The notes below the pieces were generated by a model that saw only the letters and a program-made list of their open reading frames with translations, made no database searches and was not told the origin of the DNA. The translations under genes and the position numbers were made by a program. 64,000 bases of DNA from Deinobacterium chartae (lineage in GTDB: Bacteria; Deinococcota; Deinococci; Deinococcales; Deinococcaceae): assembly GCF_014202645.1 (NCBI RefSeq), contig NZ_JACHHG010000016.1, forward strand, positions 1 to 64,000, written 5' to 3'. Below, piece by piece: positions 45,811-54,747 of this stretch (its first letter is position 1; every line of letters starts with the position of its first letter).

Positions 45811-46686
45811 ATGCGCACATCCCGCTGGATTAGCCTGTTTGCCGTTCTGGCCTGTGGTTCCATGGCCTCCGCCGCCGAATTCACCATTGACGCGACCAAG
45901 GGTCCCAACGACCTGGACCAGCTCGCCCGCAACGCCAGCAACGACCCGGCTGCGGCCAACAAGGCGCAGGTCACGCAGACCGTTTCGCTGAAGCTGCCCT
46001 ACGCCACCGGCTTGCACCTGGACACCACCAACCTCGCCTTTGACATCTCCAAGCTCAAGGAGCAGGACAACACCTGGGTATGCGTCACGGGCCCCAGCGA
46101 CGAGGACGTGGTCACCTCGCTGGGACCGGACTTCTGGAACCAGAAGAACACCCTGCCGCTGGGCACCTCGTACACGGCCGACGCCCAGAACTGGCCCAAG
46201 ATCAAGGTGATGGGGACCGGTAAGGTCACCGAATACCCTGCCGGCCAGCTGGCCGGCGGCGAACTGGTTCCCGGCTCCAAGGGACACTTTGTCTGCTACC
46301 GCAGCTTCATCCTGCAGAAGTTCTCCAACTACGGCAACTTCAAGCTGGAAGTTACCCGTGACGGCGTGACCCCGAGCAGCACGCCCGGCAATCCCGGCGG
46401 CAATCAGGGCATCCAGAACCTGTACATCCAGGACAACCCCTGCTACAGCTTCGGACAGCAGACCGGTCTGTACAAGCTCGACCCCGGCGCCACCGTCAAC
46501 CTGATTCCCAAGTCGTTGGGCAAGGGAACGACCGGCGCCCTGGCGGCCAAGAACCCCAAGAACTGCGGCATCAAGAGCTGGCTCGACGACCTGGTCGTCG
46601 TGGCGGTGAAGATCGACGGCGAGCTGGCCGGAGTCAACTCGACCAAACTGACCTACACCCTGACCTCCGCGACCACCGCTTTCTAA
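45811..46686 (+). CDS. Secreted Cys-containing protein, first gene of the surface-structure cluster
   Basis: A 291-residue protein with a signal peptide cleaved after MASA (about residue 22). The mature protein is beta-rich with four Cys (WVCV, FVCYRS, NPCYSF, KNCGIK) that could form two disulphides, and has a Gly/Pro/Asn-rich linker near residue 190. AGGAG precedes the ATG. It heads a run of five plus-strand genes and is followed by a chaperone-like gene, so a structural (major subunit) role is possible. I recognise no domain. Confidence 0.7.
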   Translation: MRTSRWISLFAVLACGSMASAAEFTIDATKGPNDLDQLARNASNDPAAANKAQVTQTVSLKLPYATGLHLDTTNLAFDISKLKEQDNTWVCVTGPSDEDVVTSLGPDFWNQKNTLPLGTSYTADAQNWPKIKVMGTGKVTEYPAGQLAGGELVPGSKGHFVCYRSFILQKFSNYGNFKLEVTRDGVTPSSTPGNPGGNQGIQNLYIQDNPCYSFGQQTGLYKLDPGATVNLIPKSLGKGTTGALAAKNPKNCGIKSWLDDLVVVAVKIDGELAGVNSTKLTYTLTSATTAF

Positions 46687-46742
46687 ACGCCGGGGGTGCG
46701 GCTCCGATCCGGGGCCGCACCCTTCCTCTCTTGAGGTGAGTC

Positions 46743-47598
46743 ATGCGCACAATAGGCACCCTGCTCCGCGTTCTGGCGACCGCCATCACCCTGCTGGCTC
46801 CTGCCCAGGCTGCGGGTACCGTGGGCATCGATCCGGCCGCCAAGCTCTACACCGCCACCCCCGGCGGTGTCATCGACGCGACGCTCAAGGTCTACAACCC
46901 CAACCCGACCAAGGAAACCCTCAAGGTTGTCACCTACTTCAGCGACTTCACCGAGACCCCGGACGGGCAAACCAACTACCAGGAGCCGGGCAGTCACCCG
47001 CGCAGCGCCTCGAACTGGATCACCGTCAACCCCAGCGAACTCGAACTGACCGGGCAGCAGACCCAGGAACTGCGCTACACCATCCGGGTCCCGGAAGGGC
47101 TCGAAGCCGGCACCTATCTGGACCGTGCTGTTTTTTGAAGGCACCAACCCGGCCGAGGAGAAGCAGCCCGGACTCGAACTGGCGACCTTTCGCATCCGGG
47201 TCGGACACGTAATTTTCGTCAACGTAGGTGATACCCGCATCGACGGCAAGATCACCGGGGTATACACCAGCCCGCCCAGCCCTGCTCGCAATACCCTGGA
47301 GATCGCAGCACAGTACCTGAGCACCGGCAACGCCGCGGCCGCCGTCGAGGGACGCGTCGAAATCCGGGGAGGCAACGGCGATGTGGTGGCCACCATGCCC
47401 ATCGACCGCAAGGTCGCGCTCCCGGGGGCAACCACCCTGTTCGTCGGAAGCCTGGGCAGCGCCCTGCCCAAGGGCGACTACTCGGCACTGATCATTCTCA
47501 ATTACGGCGACAAACAACGTGATGTCGTCGGGGAGGTAACTTTCCGGCTCGAGCAGGACCTGGCTCCGGGCCCATCCGCCGCCACGCCGGGATCGTGA
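46743..47598 (+). pseudogene. Periplasmic chaperone-like (PapD-type) protein, frame broken by one base
   Basis: The first frame (46743-47138) has a signal peptide and an Ig-like domain with LKVYNPNPTKETLKV and RYTIRVPEGLEAGTYLDRAVF, then meets UGA in GTT-TTT-TGA. The second frame (to 47598) resumes at once with FFEGTNP and a second beta domain. Removing one T from the T6 run at 47131-47136 joins them into a 284-residue protein of the size and layout of fimbrial chaperones. It is either a sequencing or slippage mutation, or a +1 programmed shift at UUU-UGA, which resembles the prfB site. No internal Shine-Dalgarno element is seen before it. Confidence 0.65.
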
Positions 47599-47605
47599 GG
47601 TCAAT

Positions 47606-48097
47606 ATGTTAGAGCGTGTTCACGGCAGGCTGTGGTTCACCGCCCTGGCCCTGATGTTGCCGCTGGGTCTGGCTCAAACGACCGCCCCGATCGGCGGCCA
47701 ATTGCCTTCCAGCGTCGCGCTGAGGGTCAGCGGGGGCCCCCCCTCCTTCGATATCACCGCACAGAATTATCCGCCTGCGGCCTTTCCGGCCCGCTATCCC
47801 ACCTCGCCGCTGATCGTCGGCGTGTTCTTCAATTCCAGCGAGCGCTGGGAAGTGCAGCTCACGGTTCCGCAGCTGTCCAGCGCCCACCGCCCGCTGCCAG
47901 CCGGCCAGCTGCTCTACCGGGTCAACAACGGCGAATGGAACCGGGCCTCGAGCGCCCCAACGGTCATTTACCAGGGAGTTGGCCCCACCGGAGGCTGGAT
48001 GGACCTCAAAGTCGAATTCGCCCTCGAAGTCGTGGGCTCGGAGACCGCCGGCGAAATCTCAGCCGACGCCATCTTCTCTGCGTTCACCCGTCCCTGA
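47606..48097 (+). CDS. Small secreted protein of the surface-structure cluster
   Basis: A 163-residue protein with a signal peptide (cleavage near LAQ, residue 24). The mature part is beta-rich, without Cys, with LPAGQLLYRVNNGEWNRAS in the middle and a C-terminal strand-like EISADAIFSAFTRP. Size and position suggest a minor subunit or adaptor. It starts seven bases after the chaperone-like gene and ends 15 bases before the barrel gene. No family is recognised. Confidence 0.7.
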   Translation: MLERVHGRLWFTALALMLPLGLAQTTAPIGGQLPSSVALRVSGGPPSFDITAQNYPPAAFPARYPTSPLIVGVFFNSSERWEVQLTVPQLSSAHRPLPAGQLLYRVNNGEWNRASSAPTVIYQGVGPTGGWMDLKVEFALEVVGSETAGEISADAIFSAFTRP

Positions 48098-48112
48098 GGC
48101 GAGGGGGAAAAC

Positions 48113-51100
48113 ATGCGAAGCGCCCAGCTGCTCCTGATCGGCATCCTGCTGGCCCTGGGAAGCTCCCGGGCCCAGGACACCACGGTCGTCCTGCGTCCGG
48201 TAGGGGCCCGCACTGCCGCACCGGGCGATTACGTCACCCTGGCGTTCAGTGTCGAAGGGCACGGCGATTTGCGCTTCCGGGTCGAAGCTCCCGAAGGCTG
48301 GCAACCCCTGCGTCCCGAGCAGAACCTGAACCTCGAGGGCCAGGGAACGGTTTACGTCTCGCTGCGCGTTCCTTACGGAGCGCGCGCAGGCCTCGAGGCC
48401 AACGTCGGACTGACCGCCTGGAAGGCCGACCAGATGGTGGCCAAAAGCAGCGGTCAGGTGCGCATCAAGGCGGTACACGCGGCCGAGCTGAACGTGCCCG
48501 AACAGCTGTTCGGCGAGGCCAACGAGCCGCTGACCTACCCGATCTTCGTACGCAACCTGGGCAACGAGCGCGATACCTTTGCGCTGTCCACCGTCGATTC
48601 GGCGTACGAGATCGTGCTCTCCACCCGGTCGGTGACGCTCGACCCCGGCGAGACGGCCACCGTGCAGGTCACGGTGTTGCCCCGCGGACGCGTCGAGAAC
48701 GGCTACCGCCTGCTGGTCTACTTCAACGCGGTATCACAGCGCGACCCTTCGGCACGGGTCCAGGCCCGCAGCGAGACCGTCTACACCGATCGGCGCCGAC
48801 AGGCCCAGGGAGAAAACCAGCGACCGCAGCTCAGCTTCAGCATCACGCTGGGCCTCGAGGGTGCCCTGCGGCTCGAGGGCGACGAGGCCGTCGGAAACCT
48901 GGGCTATTTCGTGGAACCCGCCCTCCGTGGCGACCTCTCCGATTTTGCCAGCGGCGAAGCCGGGCTGGGGCCGGTCCGAGGCGATCTGCAGCAGCCCCTG
49001 GCGGACTTTGGCATTCTGAGAGCAGCCGTCCGGGCCGACCAGTGGAACGCTTATCTCAACGTCGGACGCGACACCGCTTCTCTCGGCGGACAGTTCCGCA
49101 TCCAAAACTGGCGCATCGACACCTCCGGCTCGCTGGGCTGGGGGGAGTACCTGCGTTACGGCGCTTCCGTATCGGCCTGGCACGAGACGCTGCCGCTGCG
49201 GCTGCGCGCCAGCACCAGCGGCGCCCAGAGCCCCAGCGGGCCCCTGCGGCGCGACGGCCTGGAAGGCACTTACCAGATCCCGCTCGGCAACGGTGTGAAC
49301 CTGGAACTGGGCGGAGCTCTCAACGGCAGTCAGTCCGGTTCGGACTACAGCGTTGACTTCTCTGTGCACGAGCGCCTCTCCTGGAGCGGACCGAACTTCG
49401 ATCTTGCCCAGAGCTATCAAGGCAGCCTCAGCGGGCTGCACACCCTGGGACTCGAGGGCGGCTGGAGCGGCAACAACCTGGCTGCCCGGGCAGCTGCCAG
49501 CTACAGTTTCTCGGCGCGCGGCGGCGTACTGGCCGCGTCGTCTCAGATCTTTGGCGCTCCGCTCAGCGGACTGAGCCTGTCGGTCGCCGGCACCTACTAC
49601 GCCAGCAGCTACCCCGACGGGGTTGGCTTCTGGAGCGTTCAACCCAATGCAACCTGGGCTTTTAACCTGGCTAACAATCCGGTGGTCCTGTCCGGATCGT
49701 ACCGGTATACCGGAGGGCTTTACGGCACTCCCAATGCTCAAGACATCAACCTGAGCGCGGCGGCGGCGGTGCAGAACCTGACGCTGAGCGCGCTGGGACG
49801 CTACCACAGCCAAGACGCTGCGGGCTCGCAGCCTGCCGAAAGCAACCTCGAGGCCGAGGCGGTGGCCGGTTATCGTTTCGGCACCTCCTACCTCGAGGCG
49901 GCCTACCGCCTGTACCTGCGTTCGCAAGAGGCGCTGGACCCGTATTCGCTGCACGCGTTCCGGCTGAGCTGGGAGCAGCTGTGGAACAGCGACCTCAGCA
50001 GCACCTTGCAGTACGAGCGGACGATGGGCTCGCTGCGCTCGAGCGACGCGCTGGGGTTCTCGGTGGGCATCCGTGACCTGCTCATCGAGGGTCTCAACCT
50101 GAACTTCGGCTACACCCTCGCGCGCGCAGGTGGCTTCTTCGGCACTTCCGACGCTCCGCTTTCACATCAGTTTCGGGCGAGGTTGGGCTATACCCTCACC
50201 GTTCCCTTTGATACCCCCGAAGGAATCGTGAACCTGTTCGGCGGCCGGGTTGGGGGTGAACTGAGCGGCGTGGCGTACCGCGACATCAACGGAAACGGCA
50301 AACGTGACGCCGATGAACCGCCGCTTCCCAACCTGACCATCCGGCTCGGGCGCGACGAGACCTCTACCGGAGCCAACGGACGCTTTCAGATTCGCACCAG
50401 CCCTGGGACCTATACGCTCGCCTTCCCCAAAGGCCTGAGCGCGGAGCTCGACTTGCAGGGTGAGAGCCAGGTCCTGATCGAGGAGAACAAAACCCTGCAG
50501 CGCGACTTGGGCTTTGCGCCGGTGGCTTCCGTGGCCGTTCTGGTCTTTAACGACCTCAACCGCAACGGCCAGCGCGACGCCGACGAACCGGGGGTTCCTT
50601 ACAGCGGCGTCTCGCTGAACGGTCCTACGGCCCGCCTGCAACGCACCGACAGCCGGGGCGAGGTCCGCGTCTCGGGCCTCAAGCCCGGCGTATACCACCT
50701 GCACATTCCACCCGACTACCTGCCGGGCGGTTACCGCGCTCCGGAACAGGCCGTTCGACTGGAACTCGAGGCCGGCCGGGCCCCACGGACCGTTGCCCTT
50801 CCGGTCAGCGCCATTCCCCGCGAGCAGGTCGTCACCTACAGCACGGGCAGCATCAGCGTCGTAGCGCGCGCCACCCGCTCTGACTTGCCGCTGGGTGCCG
50901 ACCTCGAGGTGGAGGCTTTCGTAGCAGGCGCGGTCACCCAGGTCGAGATGGAGGGCCTGGGCATGAAGCAGGCGCTCAAGCTCGAGAACGGCCGCTGGAC
51001 CACCTCGCTGCGGTTGCCCAAAACCGCTGCTCCCGGACGCCAGACCGTGCGCGTCACCGCCAGCGGTCCCCAGGGCACGGCCGGCGGAGAATTCACCGTC

Positions 51101-51367
51101 AACCTCGTTAACGGCCCGCTGTACTACAGCTCCTCCTCGGGGCTTGGCACGGTCGGCAAGGACCTCGAGATCCGCCTGTTCACGTATTTCCGCCCTTCCG
51201 GCCTGTCCCTGGTGTTCCCGGACGGGCAGCGCCTGCCGCTGAGTAGCCAAGATGGGCGCAACTGGCGAACCGTATGGCGTCCCACCGCCGCGGGCGACAT
51301 TACACCGACCCTGGTGGCCGACGGCGAACCGTTGGGAACGCTGGCACTCAAAATTACTGGCCCCTGA
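48113..51367 (+). CDS. Large outer-membrane barrel protein with Ig-like and SdrD-B-like domains
   Basis: A 1084-residue exported protein. After a signal peptide (1-20) come two Ig-like domains (22-130; a NEW3-like one at 135-215 with YPIFVRNLGNERDTFALS), then about 480 residues of alternating polar/hydrophobic strands rich in Tyr, Ser and Gly typical of an outer-membrane beta barrel (235-715). Two SdrD-B/carboxypeptidase-regulatory-like domains follow, each opening with a Ca-binding DxNxNGxxDxDE motif (about 723 and 812), and an Ig-like C-terminus. The place in the cluster suggests an usher-like secretion pore, though no PapC-type homology is visible. Confidence 0.75.
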   Translation: MRSAQLLLIGILLALGSSRAQDTTVVLRPVGARTAAPGDYVTLAFSVEGHGDLRFRVEAPEGWQPLRPEQNLNLEGQGTVYVSLRVPYGARAGLEANVGLTAWKADQMVAKSSGQVRIKAVHAAELNVPEQLFGEANEPLTYPIFVRNLGNERDTFALSTVDSAYEIVLSTRSVTLDPGETATVQVTVLPRGRVENGYRLLVYFNAVSQRDPSARVQARSETVYTDRRRQAQGENQRPQLSFSITLGLEGALRLEGDEAVGNLGYFVEPALRGDLSDFASGEAGLGPVRGDLQQPLADFGILRAAVRADQWNAYLNVGRDTASLGGQFRIQNWRIDTSGSLGWGEYLRYGASVSAWHETLPLRLRASTSGAQSPSGPLRRDGLEGTYQIPLGNGVNLELGGALNGSQSGSDYSVDFSVHERLSWSGPNFDLAQSYQGSLSGLHTLGLEGGWSGNNLAARAAASYSFSARGGVLAASSQIFGAPLSGLSLSVAGTYYASSYPDGVGFWSVQPNATWAFNLANNPVVLSGSYRYTGGLYGTPNAQDINLSAAAAVQNLTLSALGRYHSQDAAGSQPAESNLEAEAVAGYRFGTSYLEAAYRLYLRSQEALDPYSLHAFRLSWEQLWNSDLSSTLQYERTMGSLRSSDALGFSVGIRDLLIEGLNLNFGYTLARAGGFFGTSDAPLSHQFRARLGYTLTVPFDTPEGIVNLFGGRVGGELSGVAYRDINGNGKRDADEPPLPNLTIRLGRDETSTGANGRFQIRTSPGTYTLAFPKGLSAELDLQGESQVLIEENKTLQRDLGFAPVASVAVLVFNDLNRNGQRDADEPGVPYSGVSLNGPTARLQRTDSRGEVRVSGLKPGVYHLHIPPDYLPGGYRAPEQAVRLELEAGRAPRTVALPVSAIPREQVVTYSTGSISVVARATRSDLPLGADLEVEAFVAGAVTQVEMEGLGMKQALKLENGRWTTSLRLPKTAAPGRQTVRVTASGPQGTAGGEFTVNLVNGPLYYSSSSGLGTVGKDLEIRLFTYFRPSGLSLVFPDGQRLPLSSQDGRNWRTVWRPTAAGDITPTLVADGEPLGTLALKITGP

Positions 51368-51392
51368 AATCCCCTTACTTATTGGAGGCACC

Positions 51393-52076
51393 GTGAAGCT
51401 GCTCGTGCATACCTTTGACCCGCTGCTCGGCTCCCATCTGGCGGACGCGCTGTCTCCTGCCGGGTTTACGGTACATGCCAGCAGTTCTCTGCAGCAACTG
51501 ACCGCATACCTTGCTCAGGCCGACGCCATGTTGATCGATGCCTCCAGCGCATTCGTCAATACCAGTACCGTGCTGCGCTTCCGCAACCTCAACCCCACCA
51601 TCCCGCTGCTGGTGATCCAGGCTCCGGACCATGTCGACTACCGCATAGAAACCCTGATCAACGGCGCGGATGACTGCCTGAGCACGCCGCTGGATGCCCG
51701 CGAGCTGCTGGCCCGCCTGCGCACCATCTTGCGACGGGCAGGCTATCAGGCCGAGCTGCGCTGCGGGGATACGGTGATCCGGCCCATCGCGGGCGAAGTG
51801 CACGTGCGCGGCAGCCGCGTGCACCTGCCCGAACGCGAGCATGCCCTGCTGATGGCCCTGGCTACGCGTCCAAACGAGATTCTGAGCACCTCGCAGCTGT
51901 TAGAACGGCTGGCCGTAACTCCGGAACGGCAGCGTCCGGCCGAAACCGTACACATGTACGTCAGCAGCCTGCGGCGTATCTTGCAGCGCCTGAACATCGA
52001 TCCGCACAGCATCCGCAACATACGCGGGCAGGGCTACGCGCTGCACCTGATGCCCCTGCGCGAACGCCGGCGCTGA
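51393..52076 (+). CDS. Winged-helix response-regulator-like protein with a degenerate receiver (copy 1)
   Basis: A 227-residue protein with a receiver-like domain (1-110) and an OmpR/PhoB-type winged helix (125-225, ending in SIRNIRGQGYALHLMPL). Asp49 matches the phosphorylation site, but the N-terminal acidic pair is replaced (residues 6-9 are HTFD) and the conserved Lys before Pro is Thr98. Control by phosphorylation is therefore doubtful. The GTG start has GGAGG. It is 25 bases after the barrel gene and so is part of that operon. A close paralogue lies at 54748. Confidence 0.88.
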   Translation: MKLLVHTFDPLLGSHLADALSPAGFTVHASSSLQQLTAYLAQADAMLIDASSAFVNTSTVLRFRNLNPTIPLLVIQAPDHVDYRIETLINGADDCLSTPLDARELLARLRTILRRAGYQAELRCGDTVIRPIAGEVHVRGSRVHLPEREHALLMALATRPNEILSTSQLLERLAVTPERQRPAETVHMYVSSLRRILQRLNIDPHSIRNIRGQGYALHLMPLRERRR

Positions 52077-52101
52077 GCCGGCGTTCGCGCAGGGGCATCA
52101 G
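52047..52101. terminator. Long inverted repeat between convergent regulator genes
   Basis: Twenty-five bases at 52047-52071 are the perfect reverse complement of 52077-52101, around a five-base loop holding the stop of the first regulator. The right arm ends in the stop of the convergent SARP-like gene (52098-52100). The left arm encodes the last residues (MPLRERRR) of the first regulator. Confidence 0.85.
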
Positions 52102-54311
52102 CCCGGCAGAAAGCGCGGGGCGACCGTTCCTGCCGCAGCCGGAAGCAGCAGGTTCGCCGTCCCCCACGACAGTCCCGCGATGCAGATGGAGATATCGAGA
52201 CAGCGCAGGCTCAGCTCGACCTTGTGAGGTCGTCCTCCCCTCAGCGGACGCAGTTCGTGCCGCATCCAGTGTTCGCTGACCCATTCGGAGGAGCGCAGGC
52301 GGGCCGCACTGAGCAGACCCCGCGGCTCCTCGTCATCGAAGCTGACCGCCAGCGGACGACTTTCTACATCTCCGAACTCCGGAGACGTGTGAAAAAAGTC
52401 CAGGCGCCAGATCAGGCGCAGCGGGCCATCCTCGCCGGGAGGAAGGGTAAAGCGCAGGCGCAAGGTCTCGGCAGGTCCGTACAGCCCGCGCCGCCGTATG
52501 CGCAAGCGTCCGCCCTCGAGGCTCAGACGGTAGTCCAAGAAACTGCCCAGAGCCGACACCGCAGGGGTCCATTCCGGGATCCCCACAGGAGGGTCCAGGG
52601 GCGGCACCCAGAGCTCTGACACCGGGCACAGGCTCCTTTCGCGCAGTTCGGCCGCGCGCTGCTCCTGCCCGGTGCTGGCCGCGTAGTAGGCAGCCCTGAC
52701 CGGATCACGGTCTGCCAGCAGATCGGTCAGGCGCTTGTGAACCGCGTAGCGTTCGGGGGCGGGGACCTGTCCTGCCAGGGTAATCCGCAAGGGCTCGTTG
52801 CTGAAGACATAGCGCCCCGGTGCCGGCGGATCCGCAGGCCATTCGGTCAGATCGGGCCAGCTTACCGTTACCAGCGTCTTGTACTCACGAATGATCCTGT
52901 GCTCGAAAGCGAAGTCCAAGACCGTGCGGGCCTCGTCACCCACCAGTCCGGTCGCCAGATGCTCGTCGAAACCGCCGTGAATCAGACTCAGCCGCGCCAA
53001 GGCCCGGCGCTCTGCGAGCGGCCAGCGCTCGGACTCGCTCAGCCAGCGGTCACGCAGCTCCGAGGGCAGCCGGGGATTGGGTTCACCACGCGCCAGCAGC
53101 AGCCGCAGGTAGTAAGGGTTTCCCTCGCTGAGCAGCAACAGCTGCTCGGCCAGCCGCCCGCGTTGCGCGGGAGACAGGTCCGGCTGCGTCTCCATCAGCG
53201 TACGGGTCAGGCTGGTCAGGCTGATCTCTCCGAGAACGACCTCGTGGCGCTGGTAAGGCTGCAATCCCTGCCACAGGTTGCGCAGCAGCGGTCCACGGGG
53301 CAAGTCGCTGCGTGCCAGCAACACCACCAGCAGCGGAGAGCGTCCGCTCAGCGCGAGCAACAGGAACTGGGCGAGTTCCGGTTCGGCCTCGTGCGCTGCA
53401 TCAAAATACAACAACAGCGGACGGCGCGATTCCGCGAGCGCGTAGGCGACCCGGGTCGCGTCCTCCTCGAGGCGTTGCGGATACAGCAGGGTTTGACGCA
53501 GCGCCCGCGCGATGTCGTCAAGAACCTGTGGAAGCAGGACCTGTACCACGCGCGCCAGGGTCAGCCGCAACGAGCTCGAGCTGCCCTCGACCGCCATAAA
53601 GCTGCCGCGCTCGATCAGGCGCTGCAACTCGTAATGCTTGCCGCTCCCGGGCGGGCCGCTGAGCAGCAGCACGTGCGGACGCTTGGAGGCCAGCGCGAGC
53701 ACCTGCTCGGAAACCTCAGCCAGTTCGGGCCGCTCAAAGTGCAGCTCGAGCGGCAGTTCGGCCTGGGGCAGCTCGGGTGAACTCTCCAGACCGATGCTGC
53801 GCAGGCGATATTCGACCATCTCGGCTTCTTGCAGGTGATCCGAGCGGCGCAGGCGGGTGATCACCTGCTGGGCGGTGTAAGCGATGCGCTCCTCGAGGTG
53901 CCAGCGCTGCTGCTGCAGCCATTCTTGAAAGTCGGGGCTGCCCAGATCCTCGAGGCCGCTGAGCGGCAGGCCGCGCAGGGTTGAAAGCCACGACTGCAGT
54001 CTTTCACCTCTCAAATCGCTTTGTGCCGCCGTTTCCCAGCTTGTGAAGTCGGTATCCAGCGGATCGAGATACAGCAGGCGTTGTCCGGGCTGAAACAGGT
54101 TCAACCCCGCTGAGCGCAGGCGGGTCAGCTCCACCCTCAGGTTCTTGAGTGAATCCGCGCTCTCCCATAACAGGCTGGCCAGGTGTTCACGATGATGCGA
54201 GCGCTTCTCAAGATGCAAATACGTCAAAAGAGCCAGTGATTTGGAGGACAGGCGTAGTGGACGACGTTCTAATGTCGCGTGCACATGGCCGAGCAAGTGC
54301 AGTTTGACCAC
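52098..54311 (-). CDS. SARP/AAA-type transcriptional regulator with altered Walker A
   Basis: A 737-residue protein. Residues 1-95 form an OmpR-like winged helix of SARP type (LHLLGHVHATLERRPLRLSS), followed by a BTAD-like helical domain (95-175) and an ATPase module (190-420). The P-loop reads GPPGSGKH at 219-226, with His in place of the Thr or Ser that binds Mg-ATP, so ATP hydrolysis may be lost. The C-terminal 170 residues are beta-rich and unlike the usual TPR region. It is convergent with one degenerate response regulator and divergent from the other. The GTG start has only a weak ribosome binding site. Confidence 0.85.
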   Translation of the reverse strand: MVKLHLLGHVHATLERRPLRLSSKSLALLTYLHLEKRSHHREHLASLLWESADSLKNLRVELTRLRSAGLNLFQPGQRLLYLDPLDTDFTSWETAAQSDLRGERLQSWLSTLRGLPLSGLEDLGSPDFQEWLQQQRWHLEERIAYTAQQVITRLRRSDHLQEAEMVEYRLRSIGLESSPELPQAELPLELHFERPELAEVSEQVLALASKRPHVLLLSGPPGSGKHYELQRLIERGSFMAVEGSSSSLRLTLARVVQVLLPQVLDDIARALRQTLLYPQRLEEDATRVAYALAESRRPLLLYFDAAHEAEPELAQFLLLALSGRSPLLVVLLARSDLPRGPLLRNLWQGLQPYQRHEVVLGEISLTSLTRTLMETQPDLSPAQRGRLAEQLLLLSEGNPYYLRLLLARGEPNPRLPSELRDRWLSESERWPLAERRALARLSLIHGGFDEHLATGLVGDEARTVLDFAFEHRIIREYKTLVTVSWPDLTEWPADPPAPGRYVFSNEPLRITLAGQVPAPERYAVHKRLTDLLADRDPVRAAYYAASTGQEQRAAELRERSLCPVSELWVPPLDPPVGIPEWTPAVSALGSFLDYRLSLEGGRLRIRRRGLYGPAETLRLRFTLPPGEDGPLRLIWRLDFFHTSPEFGDVESRPLAVSFDDEEPRGLLSAARLRSSEWVSEHWMRHELRPLRGGRPHKVELSLRCLDISICIAGLSWGTANLLLPAAAGTVAPRFLPG

Positions 54312-54747
54312 GGATTCCCACCCTTCGTGAGAATTTTCCTCTTGATAGGAGGTGTTAATAATTTAACACCTGTGTAGACATAAAATATGAAAATTTACCA
54401 AACGCACCGTGAGACCTAAAGGTATCTGCCGAGAATTCGATGAGCGTTATGACACTTTTTCCAATCTGCTGACTAAAAATTCCTGTGTCAATAGGCGAAA
54501 TACGATGAGGAAATGGCACTGCCCTACCATACCATCTTTTAACGTTGCTTTGTCGGTATTGTAATTTAAGCACATAAACTGACCAGATCATGAAACTTTT
54601 AAGAAACGTAAACAAGCCTATCATCGATGTGTACAAAAGAGACCGTGCTCCCGGTGTCTCCCCCGTGGGCAGATGTCGGTACGGTTTTGGAAGTTGTCCG
54701 TCATTCCAGACGGCCCTCCCGCGATCCCTTTCTTCAAGGAGCGTGGC
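54312..54747. other. AT-rich 436-bp intergenic region between the divergent regulators
   Basis: No convincing gene. Composition is strongly AT-rich from 54340 to 54650, like the region before 45811. It holds the promoters of the SARP-like gene and the second response regulator; many TANNNT hexamers make a single choice unsafe. Confidence 0.7.
54350..54371. promoter_or_regulatory. AT-rich palindrome upstream of the SARP-like gene
   Basis: AGGTGTTAA-TAAT-TTAACACCT has nine-base arms and a four-base centre and lies 39 bases before the SARP-like start. It is a likely operator, possibly for the degenerate response regulators. Confidence 0.6.
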
